From positions 1-42,276 of the forward strand of contig JANXPZ010000058.1 in assembly GCA_025357055.1 (NCBI GenBank): a stretch of 42,276 bases of DNA, in the 5' to 3' direction. Positions within the stretch are counted from its first letter, which is position 1, and the number at the start of each line of letters is the position of its first letter. This stretch comes from Candidatus Eiseniibacteriota bacterium. GTDB taxonomy: Bacteria; Eisenbacteria; RBG-16-71-46. This document shows, piece after piece, positions 1-10,084 of the stretch. The position numbers were made by a program, and so were the translations under genes. Below the pieces are notes generated by a model. That model saw nothing but the letters and a program-made list of their open reading frames with translations. It did not search any database and was not told the origin of the DNA.

Positions 1-84
1 GCCATTCGTGATCCGTCCCTGCAGTGCGGCTTGAATCAAGCCCAGCCGCCGGCCGTCCCGGTTGCCCATGAGATAGAGGTCCAT
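1..84 (-). CDS. Transposase N-terminus, partial (runs off the window)
   Basis: Reading leftward from an ATG at 84-82 gives 28 codons, beginning MDLYLMGNRDGRR and continuing LGLIQAALQGRITNG. This resembles the opening helix of helix-turn-helix transposases of the ISNCY/IS1202 type, where the next residues usually continue into an HTH motif. The gene is cut by the window edge, so no catalytic residues can be seen. The start is supported by its position immediately inside the repeated GGGGGGACAT IS-end motif. It could be another IS family with a similar N-terminal HTH. Confidence 0.55.
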   Translation of the reverse strand, partial: MDLYLMGNRDGRRLGLIQAALQGRITNG

Positions 85-128
85 GGGGGGACATAATCAC
101 GGACGCGTTAGGGGGGGACATTTTGACT
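1..128 (-). mobile_element. Terminal part of an insertion sequence (ISNCY/IS1202-like)
   Basis: The first ~128 bases look like one end of an IS whose transposase reads leftward out of the window. Two copies of GGGGGGACAT (85-94 and 112-121, 27 bp apart) lie directly before the transposase start, the sort of subterminal repeat seen at IS ends. The outer boundary is near 121-128 but cannot be fixed, because the other end and the target duplication are outside the window. Family assignment rests on the short transposase N-terminus and is tentative. Confidence 0.6.
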
Positions 129-154
129 GACGCACCACACGTACTTTGGCCGCG

Positions 155-183
155 TTGAGCGCCCTCCCCGGCTGCGCTAGACT
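155..183 (+). promoter_or_regulatory. Candidate sigma70 promoter for the zinc-ribbon/hsp20/lon genes
   Basis: TTGAGC (155-160) is followed after exactly 17 bases by TAGACT (178-183), 4/6 matches each to the -35 and -10 consensus. It sits 30 bases before the ATG at 213 and just outside the IS end, so the downstream genes have their own promoter. No CIRCE or other heat-shock operator is visible. Confidence 0.45.
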
Positions 184-212
184 CCGGCTTCCGCCAGCGA
201 AAGGATCCTGCG

Positions 213-395
213 ATGTGCCCCTTCTGCAAGGAACATGACGGCAAGGCCTGCAAGGTCACCGAGAAGCCCAGCGGCCGCCTGATCTGCGAGTGCGGCAGGC
301 ATTCCTGGCCGAACTCGGGCGTCTTCCTCGAGACCTGCCGGCGCCAGAGCCTGACGATCACCGGTACGCCGCAGATCTGGACCCAGAGCTACTGA
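213..395 (+). CDS. Small zinc-ribbon-like protein (60 aa), unknown function
   Basis: A 60-residue protein with Cys pairs CPFC (residues 2-5) and CEC (about 25-27), followed by GRHSWPN and a further Cys at about 42. The spacing suggests a small treble-clef or zinc-ribbon fold, but I do not recognise a named family. The ATG at 213 has AAGGAT (201-206) upstream and a plausible promoter at 155-183. It stops 13 bp before the GTG start of the Hsp20 gene, so it is probably co-transcribed with hsp20 and lon. A role in protein quality control is suggested only by this neighbourhood. The short length leaves some chance that it is not expressed. Confidence 0.6.
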   Translation: MCPFCKEHDGKACKVTEKPSGRLICECGRHSWPNSGVFLETCRRQSLTITGTPQIWTQSY

Positions 396-408
396 GCGCG
401 GAGCGACC

Positions 409-855
409 GTGAAGGACGAGCCCAAGAATCCGCTCGAGAACCTGCAGCGCGAAGTCGAGCGCCTGTTCCACGACCTCGTCTACCGACGCCATCCGGCCTC
501 GCATTTCGCGGAACCGCGCTGGTCACCGGCGGCCGACCTGGTGGTCGGCAAGGACTCGGCGCGCGTCATCTTCGAACTGGCGGGTGTGCCGCGCGAGAGC
601 GTCAAGGTCCTCCTGCGCGGCAGCGTGCTCGAGGTGAGTGGCCGGCGCAGCCCGCCGCAGGAACCCGCGGGCACCCACTACCACCGCGCGGAGATCTACT
701 TCGGTGACTTCCGTCGCGTGGTCGAGCTGCCCTGGGAGGCCGACGAGACCCGGGTCGAGGCCGTCTACCGTGAAGGCATGCTGGAGGTGCGGCTCAAGCG
801 CGCACCCGAACCCGAACGCAAGGAGATCCAGATCGAGGAGCCGGAAGCCCGCTGA
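409..855 (+). CDS. Hsp20/alpha-crystallin family small heat shock protein
   Basis: A 148-residue ATP-independent holdase chaperone of the cytoplasm, expected to form oligomers that bind unfolding proteins. The alpha-crystallin domain spans about residues 38-135: it opens with WSPAADLVVGKDSARVIFEL, followed by the strand ending in LEVSGRR, then FRRVVELP and REGMLEVRLKR near the end. The usual C-terminal I-x-I/V anchor is approximated by the tail IQIEEPEAR. The start is GTG at 409, which keeps the gene just clear of the upstream stop. Lon follows after 28 bp, so chaperone and protease form a natural stress-response unit. Confidence 0.93.
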   Translation: MKDEPKNPLENLQREVERLFHDLVYRRHPASHFAEPRWSPAADLVVGKDSARVIFELAGVPRESVKVLLRGSVLEVSGRRSPPQEPAGTHYHRAEIYFGDFRRVVELPWEADETRVEAVYREGMLEVRLKRAPEPERKEIQIEEPEAR

Positions 856-883
856 GGGCACCCGGCCGATCGAGAGGACACCC

Positions 884-3316
<2,433 letters not shown>

Positions 3317-3371
3317 CGGTCCCGGCGGAACGGGGGCCCGTCGCGTCCCGCGCACATCCGCGCGAAAGCCC

Positions 3372-3404
3372 GCCGCCCCGCCCGCGAAACGCGAACGGGG
3401 CGGC
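3372..3404. terminator. Bidirectional terminator between convergent lon and secreted-protein gene
   Basis: GCCGCCCCG (3372-3380) pairs perfectly with CGGGGCGGC (3396-3404), enclosing a smaller CGCG-AAA-CGCG hairpin. It lies between the lon stop at 3316 and the minus-strand stop at 3422. No strong U-tract follows in either direction, so terminator function is likely but not certain. Confidence 0.55.
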
Positions 3405-3421
3405 AGGACGAGCCGGGGATT

Positions 3422-5152
3422 CTAGCGCACGATCACGACGCGGCCGGTCTCGATCGCTCCGTCGGCGCCGCGGTGGCGGGCGAAGTAGAGCCCCGGGGCG
3501 AGCGGTGCGGACCCCTCGAGCGTGACCTCGCGCGCGCCGGCGGCCACCTCGGTCCCGGCGCACACGCGCCCCGCCACGTCGTGCAACTGGATGCGCCCTT
3601 CCGCGACGCGCCCGAGCGTGGCGACCACCCCGCGCCCCGGCGCGAAGCGCAGCCGGAACACCCGCGGGGCAACGGCCACCGGCTCCACGCCCACGACCTC
3701 ACCGTCCGGGGCGAAGCGCCGCGCGAACACGCCCTGGCGCTCGTACGTCTGCGACCAGACGAAGATCGCGCCGGCGCCGCTCGTGGGCGCCAGGCCGATG
3801 TCCATATAGAAGTAGTACAGCGTGTGGTCGTTCCATTCGAGGAAGCCCGGCCCGGCCGCGCCCGAGGCGTACGTGTGCTTGAGCGCGATGCCTGAGAACG
3901 GGGAGCCCTGGCTGAACGGGATGTTCGAGCGATACGAGGCGAGGTACGTGTCGCCCGTCGGCGGCACGATGAACTCGAACCCCCCGCCCATCGGCGCGCT
4001 CCATTCCATCTGCGTGGCCGCCGGCGTGAAGCGCGTCAGCGTGATGTCGAACGCGAACACGCCGCCCGCGGCCTCCGGGAACAGGCGCAGCGAGTTGTCC
4101 GCACCGTAATCGGCGGCCTGCCTCCAAACACCTCCCGCATCCGGCACCACGCCCGCCATGGGCCACGACGGGTACGCCGCGCCGGTCGAGTCGCGATGGA
4201 AGAGCCTCGACGTCAGCGTGGCCCCGCCGTCTACCACGTCCGAAACGAGCAGGTACGCGCCCTCTGCCCCGTCGGAAGCCACGGCCACGGGCGACGCCGC
4301 GAAGTAGGGCGGGTAAGCGGCAGAGGCGTTCACCAGCAACTCGCCGTGGAACTCGCGCACGGCCACGCTGCCGGACTCCCATCCGGGCGCCTCGGAGCCC
4401 TCCGACATGAGGCGCAGGATCCGCCACGAACCGGCGTGATATCCGGCCGCGTCGTACACCGCATCGCCCCACGCGACCCAGACACCACCGTCGGGGGCCG
4501 GGGCGTACGAGAAGGCGAGCGTCCGCAACCCGCCATTGGATTGATCCGAGATGGCGTACTGGAAGCCCCCCTCGGGCCAGCCTCCCGCGCTGAGGCCGTC
4601 CGGACCCAGGTGCACGATGCAACCCGAGGTGTACAACGGCGCGCCCATGAGCCATCCGAGCCAGATTCCGCCCTGCCCGTCGGCGAACACGCGTGGATGG
4701 AAGGCCGACGCAAAGCTGTAGCCGAGGAACCTGCCGCGCGCCGTCCAGCCGGTGGCGACTGTGCCGTCCGGGAGCACGCGCGTGAGGTAGAGCTCCACGC
4801 CTTCCATCCACCAGACGTAAGCGCCACCATTGCCGTCACCGAGCGCGCCGAGCGCCGAACGGTTCACCGTCTCGCTGCTGACGAGCGCGCCGGCCGCCGG
4901 CCAGGTCGCATCGACGTCACCGTTCGCGAGCACCCGCCTGGCGAGCAGCCGGAACACGCCGGGACTCGCCGCGACGTCCTGTTGCCACACGACGATGGCG
5001 CCGTCCTGCGCGTCGGAGGCGGCGGCGACCAGCGGACATGCGTCCGTCGTCGCGTGCACGGTGACGGGATCCACTGACCATGCGGCGTGGCCGACGGCGG
5101 GAGCGACGAGCGCTGCGCTCAGGATCAGGGCGATCTCAAGGCGGGCCTTCAT
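3422..5152 (-). CDS. Secreted protein with C-terminal sorting/FlgD-like domain
   Basis: A 576-residue exported protein of unknown function. It begins with a signal peptide (MKARLEIALILSAALVAPAV, then GHAA as probable cleavage site). The body has repeated strand patterns such as GAIVVWQQD, GGAYVWWMEG, GGIWLGWLMG and GGVWVAWGD, spaced like blades of a beta-propeller. The last ~70 residues (GRIQLHDVAGRVC ... LAPGLYFARH ... GRVVIVR) match the general pattern of T9SS type A sorting tags or FlgD-type Ig domains, which suggests surface attachment or secretion. The ATG at 5152 has GGGAGGTG just upstream. It stands alone, divergent from the gene at 5444 and convergent with lon. Confidence 0.85.
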   Translation of the reverse strand: MKARLEIALILSAALVAPAVGHAAWSVDPVTVHATTDACPLVAAASDAQDGAIVVWQQDVAASPGVFRLLARRVLANGDVDATWPAAGALVSSETVNRSALGALGDGNGGAYVWWMEGVELYLTRVLPDGTVATGWTARGRFLGYSFASAFHPRVFADGQGGIWLGWLMGAPLYTSGCIVHLGPDGLSAGGWPEGGFQYAISDQSNGGLRTLAFSYAPAPDGGVWVAWGDAVYDAAGYHAGSWRILRLMSEGSEAPGWESGSVAVREFHGELLVNASAAYPPYFAASPVAVASDGAEGAYLLVSDVVDGGATLTSRLFHRDSTGAAYPSWPMAGVVPDAGGVWRQAADYGADNSLRLFPEAAGGVFAFDITLTRFTPAATQMEWSAPMGGGFEFIVPPTGDTYLASYRSNIPFSQGSPFSGIALKHTYASGAAGPGFLEWNDHTLYYFYMDIGLAPTSGAGAIFVWSQTYERQGVFARRFAPDGEVVGVEPVAVAPRVFRLRFAPGRGVVATLGRVAEGRIQLHDVAGRVCAGTEVAAGAREVTLEGSAPLAPGLYFARHRGADGAIETGRVVIVR

Positions 5153-5443
5153 GAGTCACCTCCCATGCCGGGCGACGCGGGCTCGGGGGCATCCAGTCGC
5201 GACGTCGTCCAGCCGGGATTATCCGCCCTGGTGCAGGGCGCTGACACGGGCCAGACCGTGCGCCGCCAGGAGCGCCGGAGCCCTGCCCCCGCCGCCCGGG
5301 CGCCGTTTCCGCGCGCGGGGGCTGCGGACGGGCGGGGCGCTCCGGTGTCCCCTGCCGACTTGCAGCCCGGCGCTCAAGTCCCCGCCCCGGATACCGAGAT
5401 TATGGGAAAGGGCACCTGTGCCCGGAAGGAGGAGGGCATCCCC
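5153..5443. other. Divergent intergenic region, little visible
   Basis: This 291-bp gap separates two divergent start codons and should hold both promoters. I see only a short perfect hairpin, GCCCTG-GTG-CAGGGC (5225-5239), and no convincing -35/-10 pair. The plus-strand frame is open across it, but nothing here looks like protein-coding sequence. Confidence 0.4.
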
Positions 5444-6262
5444 ATGGTCAACGGAATCAGTCCCGCGCTCTACGGCCTGGACGCGGCCTCGTGGTCGGCC
5501 ACCCAGGCACGCCGTGAATCCTCCATGGCCACGAACCTCCTCGCGGTGCAGGCCTCGAGTGACACCACCGCCGAGATCGACATCGCCACGAAGGACGGCG
5601 ACACGGTGACGATCTCGCTCTCCTCCGACGTCGATGCGGGATATGCCTACTACCGCCGCACGGGGCCCGGTGCGGGAAGCGAGCTGGAAGCCAGGGCGTT
5701 GGTCGCCTCGGCCAGCAGCGAGCTGCAGATCACGGTGCAGGGGAACCTCGACGAGCAGGAGCTGGCCGACATCACGAAGCTCGTCCGGCAACTCGGTCAG
5801 GCGATCCGCAGCTTCGTGAAGGGCGACACCACCGCGTCGGCCCGGCAGGCCCTCGAAGTGAAGGACCTGGACTCGCTCTCGGGCTTCTCACTCGACATGG
5901 CGCACTCCGACAGCCTCAGCTTGATCGGGGCGAGCGCCGCGACGAGGACCGGATCCGTCGGCAACATGATGTTCGAGGATCCCGCGGCACAGCCGGTCGC
6001 TGCGCTTCCGTCTTCGGACGGCGCGGCGGGCGCGGCGCCGCCGACTCCCCCGCAGCCTGACGTCACGGGAGTGCTCGACGCGTTGCGGAAGGCCACGGAG
6101 GATTCCGGGATCGACCTGGCCAGGGCCGGCGGGTTGCTGGTGAAGGCGCTCCAGCGGCTCCTGCAGCGCGTCGCCGAGGAACCGGGGAATGGACCGGCAC
6201 GGCCGGCGCTCGAGGAGATCTCGCACCGGCTCCCCGAGCACATGGGACGCGAGCACGACTAG
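5444..6262 (+). CDS. Uncharacterised cytoplasmic protein (DUF5610-like pattern)
   Basis: A 272-residue protein without signal peptide or membrane segment. The central part (about 50-150) contains alternating strands and then LDEQELADITKLVRQLGQAI followed by RSFVKGD and SGFSLDMAHSDSL. The combination of an acidic helix, a short F-x-x-GD linker and S-x-FSLD recalls DUF5610-type proteins, whose function is unknown; I hold this match loosely. A Pro/Ala-rich linker (about 190-205) leads to a C-terminal helical region (VTGVLDALRKATEDSG). The start at ATG 5444 is chosen for the strong AAGGAGGAGG eight bases upstream; an earlier ATG at 5402 lacks such a site. A strong terminator follows at 6290. Confidence 0.75.
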   Translation: MVNGISPALYGLDAASWSATQARRESSMATNLLAVQASSDTTAEIDIATKDGDTVTISLSSDVDAGYAYYRRTGPGAGSELEARALVASASSELQITVQGNLDEQELADITKLVRQLGQAIRSFVKGDTTASARQALEVKDLDSLSGFSLDMAHSDSLSLIGASAATRTGSVGNMMFEDPAAQPVAALPSSDGAAGAAPPTPPQPDVTGVLDALRKATEDSGIDLARAGGLLVKALQRLLQRVAEEPGNGPARPALEEISHRLPEHMGREHD

Positions 6263-6289
6263 GTTCCGACGCCAGTCTCGAGGCACTGA

Positions 6290-6322
6290 CCACGCCCCCG
6301 CGAAGTCTCCGCGGGGGCGTGG
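6290..6322 (+). terminator. Strong hairpin terminator after the gene at 5444
   Basis: CCACGCCCCCGCG (6290-6302) pairs perfectly over 13 bp with CGCGGGGGCGTGG (6310-6322) around a 7-base loop, followed by CGCTTTCC. It ends the transcription unit of 5444-6262. Confidence 0.75.
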
Positions 6323-6357
6323 CGCTTTCCAACAAGTGAGAGGCAGATTGCACACGT

Positions 6358-6374
6358 GCACGCTCAGAGCGTGC
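6358..6374 (+). promoter_or_regulatory. Perfect short palindrome upstream of the lipoprotein gene
   Basis: GCACGCTCAGAGCGTGC is a perfect inverted repeat (8-bp arms around one base) about 70 bp before the ATG at 6446. It could be an operator or a small 5'-leader hairpin; nothing else in the region decides between these. Confidence 0.35.
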
Positions 6375-6445
6375 GGCGGTGGGCCTTGTTCGCGCGGGCG
6401 CGATTCATGCTTCGACCCTTCCTTCCTCCCCGGGGAGGAGGTCCC

Positions 6446-7516
6446 ATGAACCCGACCCACACCGGACTCATCAGCACATCCGCCCTGGCCCTCGTCCTGT
6501 TCTCGGGCTGCTCCGGCCAGCGGTCCGCGATCACCGCGCCCGCGCAGGCCACGCTGGTGCCCGCCTTGGAGAACTCGGGCGTCGTGCTGCTCGAGGACTT
6601 CGCCGGACGTCAGATCTTCCCGGCGAACGACGCGTGGAACCTGGACGCAAGCCAGGCTCCCTTGGACCCGAACTCACAGGCCTACATCGACTGGATCAGC
6701 GGACGCACACCGCAGAACCCGACGGCGGTGGCCTGGCTGCAGCCAGCTTTCGGCCCTCCACCCCATGGCATCCCCTACGTCGGCGTCTCCGGCACACAGC
6801 AACTCCTGCCCGTCGTGTTCGTGAGCTATCCGCTCGAGAGTGACCGGGGGGCCCCGGGGCAACCTACCGGTTACCCGATCCCCAGGGAGGCGATGCGGGC
6901 TTCCGGATACATCGAGGGCGACGTGCCCGGGGGTGGCACGACCGGAGACCGGCACATGATCGTGGTGGACCGCGACCGCGGCCTGCTGTTCGAGACTTGG
7001 GCGACACACTGGAACCCGACGTTGCGCCTCTGGGAGGCAGGCACGGGGGCGACGTTCGACCTTGCCGTCGGCTCGGTGCGGCCCGACGGCTGGACCTCGG
7101 CCGACGCTGCGGGGCTCGCCATCTTCCCCGGCCTCGTGCGCTACGATGAAGCGTCCCGCCCGGAAGAGATCCCCCACGCCTTCCGCATGGCGGTGCGGTG
7201 CACGAACGGACACGTCTGGCCCGCCTCGCACACCGCGGGCTGGGCCGTCGGAGCGCCACCGATGGGAGCCCGGCTGCGGCTGAAGGCCTCGGTCGACCTC
7301 TCCGGCTACCCTCCCATCGTCCAGCGGATCTTCGGCGCCATGAAGACCCACGGGCTGATCATCGCCGACAACAGCGGCTCCGATCCGAGCGTCACCGGCA
7401 CGATGGACCCGCGCTGGGACCCCACCGTCGTCAATCCGCCGTTCGCGAAGCTTTCCATGGACGACTTCGAAGTCGTGCAGCTGGGCTGGGGGCAACCGGC
7501 CCCGGGCGGCCGCTAG
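6446..7516 (+). CDS. Lipoprotein of a conserved family without known function
   Basis: A 356-residue exported protein. The N-terminus (MNPTHTGLISTSALALVLFSGC) is a lipoprotein signal peptide with Cys at about 22 as the lipidation site. The mature part shows motifs I know from a broadly distributed uncharacterised family in Actinobacteria and other phyla: IFPANDAWN near the start, HGIPYVGVSG, GDRHMIVVDRDRGLLFETW, RPDGWTSADAAGLAIFPGLV, and a C-terminal LKTHG/ADNSGSD-type segment (here MKTHGLIIADNSGSD). No catalytic function has been assigned to that family to my knowledge. The start at 6446 has GGGGAGGAGG directly upstream. It has its own leader after the terminator at 6290 and converges on the methyltransferase operon. 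Confidence 0.85.
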   Translation: MNPTHTGLISTSALALVLFSGCSGQRSAITAPAQATLVPALENSGVVLLEDFAGRQIFPANDAWNLDASQAPLDPNSQAYIDWISGRTPQNPTAVAWLQPAFGPPPHGIPYVGVSGTQQLLPVVFVSYPLESDRGAPGQPTGYPIPREAMRASGYIEGDVPGGGTTGDRHMIVVDRDRGLLFETWATHWNPTLRLWEAGTGATFDLAVGSVRPDGWTSADAAGLAIFPGLVRYDEASRPEEIPHAFRMAVRCTNGHVWPASHTAGWAVGAPPMGARLRLKASVDLSGYPPIVQRIFGAMKTHGLIIADNSGSDPSVTGTMDPRWDPTVVNPPFAKLSMDDFEVVQLGWGQPAPGGR

Positions 7517-7663
7517 CCGGGACTATCCGCGAACCGCCGCTGCGAACGCGATCGGACCGCGGGGCATGAGCAGTTCCCGGTTGGCGAAGCGGGGTCCGTC
7601 ATGGCCGCGCCAGGCACCTGCCGACTCGATCGCCGCGAGCGCGTGGCTCCCTGGCGTGGATCC

Positions 7664-7705
7664 GGGGGCTCGGGGGCCGCGAGCCCCCTTCGGAGCGACG
7701 CTCCG
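7664..7705. terminator. Tandem hairpins between convergent genes
   Basis: GGGGGCTCG (7664-7672) pairs with CGAGCCCCC (7680-7688), and immediately after it CGGAGCG (7691-7697) pairs with CGCTCCG (7699-7705). The pair lies just beyond the stop of the minus-strand homocysteine methyltransferase gene and after the lipoprotein gene, so it probably ends both units. The rest of 7517-7710 holds no recognisable gene. Confidence 0.55.
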
Positions 7706-7710
7706 ACCCG

Positions 7711-8589
7711 TCACGCCACCGCCGCGCGCAGCGCCCGCACGTGCTCCGGGGTCGTGCCGCAGCAACCCCCGACGATACCCACGCCCGCCAGCACCAGCGC
7801 CTTCGCCTGCTCCGCCATGAACTCCGGCGTCTCGGGGTAGACGGTCTCGCCGCCGCGCGGTTCGGGCAGGCCGGCGTTGGGCTGGATCGCGATGGGCCGC
7901 GTCGTGTGTGCGCGGAACTCACGCGCGACCTCGACCATGACCTCGCTGCCGTTGCCGCAGTTCGAGCCCAGGATGTCGGCGCCGGCCTCGCCCAGCTCGC
8001 GCGCGGCCTGCTCGACCGAGGCGCCCATCACGGTGAAGAACCCGCGCCGGCTGCGCTCGAACGTCATGGTCGCCATCACGGGCAGCGCGGGCGCCACCGC
8101 GCGCGCCGCGCGCACGGCCAGCACCGCCTCGGCCAGGTCGATCATGGTCTCGATGCAGACGAGGTCGGCCCCCGCTTCGGCCAGCGCGCGGATCTGGCGC
8201 TCGAAACCCGCGCCGATCTCGGCCGGGTCGCCGTCGCCGTACGGCTTGAGCACGTGCCCGCTGGGGCCGACCGAGGCCGAGACGAAGGCACGCCCACCCA
8301 CCGCGCGGCGCACCGCCGCGACGGCCGCGCGGTTGATCTCCTCGGTCTGCCCGTCCAGCCCGTAGCGCCGCAGCCGCGCCGGCGAGCCGCCGAAGCTGTT
8401 CGTGGTGATCAGGTCGGCGCCGGCCTCGAGGTAGAGCCGCGCGATCTCCTCGAGCACCTCCGGCCGCGACCGGTTGAGGACTTCGGGGGCCTCGCCGGGC
8501 TCGAGCCCGCGTGTCATGAGCAGCGTGCCCCAGGCCCCGTCGCCGATCAGGACCTCGCCCGCAGCGAGCCGCTCGAGCAGGCTCTTCAT
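7711..8589 (-). CDS. Homocysteine S-methyltransferase (MetH N-domain type)
   Basis: A 292-residue TIM-barrel methyltransferase that should transfer a methyl group to the thiolate of homocysteine, making methionine. It starts with LIGDGAWGTLLM, has TTNSFGGSPARL (substrate region), ETMIDLAEA, and the three Zn-binding cysteines: one in SNCGNG (about 208) and two in GGCCGTT (about 274). It corresponds to the first domain of cobalamin-dependent methionine synthase only; folate, cobalamin and activation domains are absent from this chain. The corrinoid protein encoded 79 bp upstream in the same operon is the obvious methyl donor. The Shine-Dalgarno before the ATG at 8589 is weak. Other thiol acceptors cannot be excluded. 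Confidence 0.9.
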   Translation of the reverse strand: MKSLLERLAAGEVLIGDGAWGTLLMTRGLEPGEAPEVLNRSRPEVLEEIARLYLEAGADLITTNSFGGSPARLRRYGLDGQTEEINRAAVAAVRRAVGGRAFVSASVGPSGHVLKPYGDGDPAEIGAGFERQIRALAEAGADLVCIETMIDLAEAVLAVRAARAVAPALPVMATMTFERSRRGFFTVMGASVEQAARELGEAGADILGSNCGNGSEVMVEVAREFRAHTTRPIAIQPNAGLPEPRGGETVYPETPEFMAEQAKALVLAGVGIVGGCCGTTPEHVRALRAAVA

Positions 8590-8668
8590 GCGACCGGCAC
8601 GACCGGGGCGGCGAACACGTCCGGGGCGGCGCCCTCGAAGCGGGCCGCGCGCGCCACTCCGCCCCCGC

Positions 8669-9310
8669 TCACGCCCCGGCCGCCACCAGCGCGCGCACGC
8701 GCTCGACGGCGTTCGCGGCGTCGTAGCCGTGGGCGTCGGCGCCGATCTCGCGGGCCCAGGCCTCGGACACGGGCGCGCCTCCGACGATCACCTTCACCCG
8801 GCCGGCGAGCCCGCGTGCGCGCACCAGCTCCACGACCTCCTTCATCACCGGCATGGTGGTGGTGAGCAGCGCCGAGAGGCCGATGACCGTGGCGCCGTGC
8901 TCCTGCGCGGCATCCACGAAGCGCTGGGCCGGCACGTCGGCGCCCAGGTCGAGCACGTCGAACCCGGCGCCTTTGAGCATGATGGCCACGAGGTTCTTGC
9001 CGATGTCGTGCAGGTCACCGCGCACCGAACCGAGCACGATGCGGCCCGCCGAGGGCACTCCCTCCTGCGCGAGCAGGGGCTTGAGCAGGTCCAGTCCGGC
9101 GTACATCCCCCGCGCCGCGATCAGCACGTCGGGCAGGAAGATCTCCCGCTTGCGGAACTGCTCGCCCACGACATCCATGCCGGCGATGAGACCCCGGTTG
9201 AGGATGTCGAGCGGCGCGCACCGCTCCTCGAGCGCCTGGCGCACGAGTCCTGCGACCCGGTCGTCTTCGCCCCGCTCCAGGCTGGCGGCGATCTCCTTCA
9301 GGATGTCCAT
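8669..9310 (-). CDS. Corrinoid (B12-binding) methyl-carrier protein, MtaC/MttC/MtgC type
   Basis: A 213-residue protein with the two parts of methyltransferase corrinoid proteins: a helical cap domain (about 1-85, with LNRGLIAGMDVVGEQFRKRE and FLPDVLIAA) and a Rossmann B12-binding domain with the DxHxxG signature in GDLHDIGKN (about 98-106), GLSALLTTTMPVM and VIVGGAPVS. The His of DLHDIG should replace dimethylbenzimidazole as lower ligand to cobalt. It would carry the methyl group between the MttB-like enzyme and the homocysteine methyltransferase of the same operon. ATG 9310 is preceded by TGGAGGAGCC on the coding strand, 11 bp after the preceding stop. Confidence 0.93.
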   Translation of the reverse strand: MDILKEIAASLERGEDDRVAGLVRQALEERCAPLDILNRGLIAGMDVVGEQFRKREIFLPDVLIAARGMYAGLDLLKPLLAQEGVPSAGRIVLGSVRGDLHDIGKNLVAIMLKGAGFDVLDLGADVPAQRFVDAAQEHGATVIGLSALLTTTMPVMKEVVELVRARGLAGRVKVIVGGAPVSEAWAREIGADAHGYDAANAVERVRALVAAGA

Positions 9311-9321
9311 GGCTCCTCCAC

Positions 9322-10029
9322 TCACGAGGTCGAGAACGCGGCGTTCCGTGCGCGACAGGGTTGATCCCGGCACTCCCGGCAGAACGGGTAGGCCGGGGCG
9401 AATCGGTGGATGCCGGACGGGCCGGCGACCAGCACGCCCGAGACCGACTTGAGCGGCTCCATCAGGCAGCTCGGGTTGAGCGTGACCCCGATCTCCCCGG
9501 GATCGAGGAACGCGAACAGCGCCCGCTGGCCGCTCACGTGCCAGCCGCAATAGCCGGGGCTGTACGCCAGCGCCCGCGCGCCGTTCGCGCCTGCGCCGCC
9601 CTCCGGTCCGGGGGGCAGCGCGCCGAGCAGCACCGTGAGCCGGTCGGCCGCGGCCGAGGCGACCGAGTCGAGCATGGCGGCCAGCGCCGGCTCGTTGCTG
9701 CCGAACAGGTCGTGGATGCGCGTCGTGACCGCGCCTCCGACGGTCGCCACGAACAACGCGAGCCGTTCCGCCCCGGCGAGCACGGTCTCGAGCGGCGTCT
9801 CGGGGGCGTTGCGACCCTCGCCGCGGTGGACCTCGCGGAACTCCTCGCGCGAGATCCCGCCGATGAGCGCGCGCGGCTCCGCGATCTCCCGGTAGGCCGC
9901 GAGCGCGGCCTCGAGGAGCGCGCCGATGCGCGGCGGCAGGTCCAGCTGCGCGGGCACGCCCTGCAGGCGCAGGACCTCCCCGCGCCCGGGAAGCGACTCC
10001 TCCGCGGTCCACCCGACGCGTTGTCTCAT
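9322..10029 (-). CDS. Corrinoid reactivation protein resembling the MetH activation domain
   Basis: A 235-residue protein whose central and C-terminal parts resemble the AdoMet-binding activation domain of methionine synthase. It carries RALAYSPGYCGW (compare R-P-A-P-G-Y in MetH), then GEIGVTLNPSCLMEPLKSVSG (compare IG-x2-L-x2-S-x2-M-x-P-x2-SVSG; given here in two overlapping pieces, GEIGVTLNPSCL and MEPLKSVSG). The expected job is reductive remethylation of oxidised Co(II) on the partner corrinoid protein with AdoMet. The tail has FCRECRDQPCRAR, a C-x2-C-x4-C cluster that MetH lacks and that could bind iron-sulfur or zinc. The start ATG 10029 keeps it 55 bp behind the MttB-like gene. Upstream in-frame codons run into that gene and are not used. 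Confidence 0.82.
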   Translation of the reverse strand: MRQRVGWTAEESLPGRGEVLRLQGVPAQLDLPPRIGALLEAALAAYREIAEPRALIGGISREEFREVHRGEGRNAPETPLETVLAGAERLALFVATVGGAVTTRIHDLFGSNEPALAAMLDSVASAAADRLTVLLGALPPGPEGGAGANGARALAYSPGYCGWHVSGQRALFAFLDPGEIGVTLNPSCLMEPLKSVSGVLVAGPSGIHRFAPAYPFCRECRDQPCRARNAAFSTS

Positions 10030-10084
10030 GCGTCGCGCTCCGGCAGGCCGCCCGCCCCGGGGGCCCGCTGACCGTCGCGTCCCG

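Noticed and set aside
7523-7765. Short minus-strand frame past the homocysteine methyltransferase gene
   Set aside because: Overlaps terminator hairpins and the end of the methyltransferase gene; no recognisable motif.
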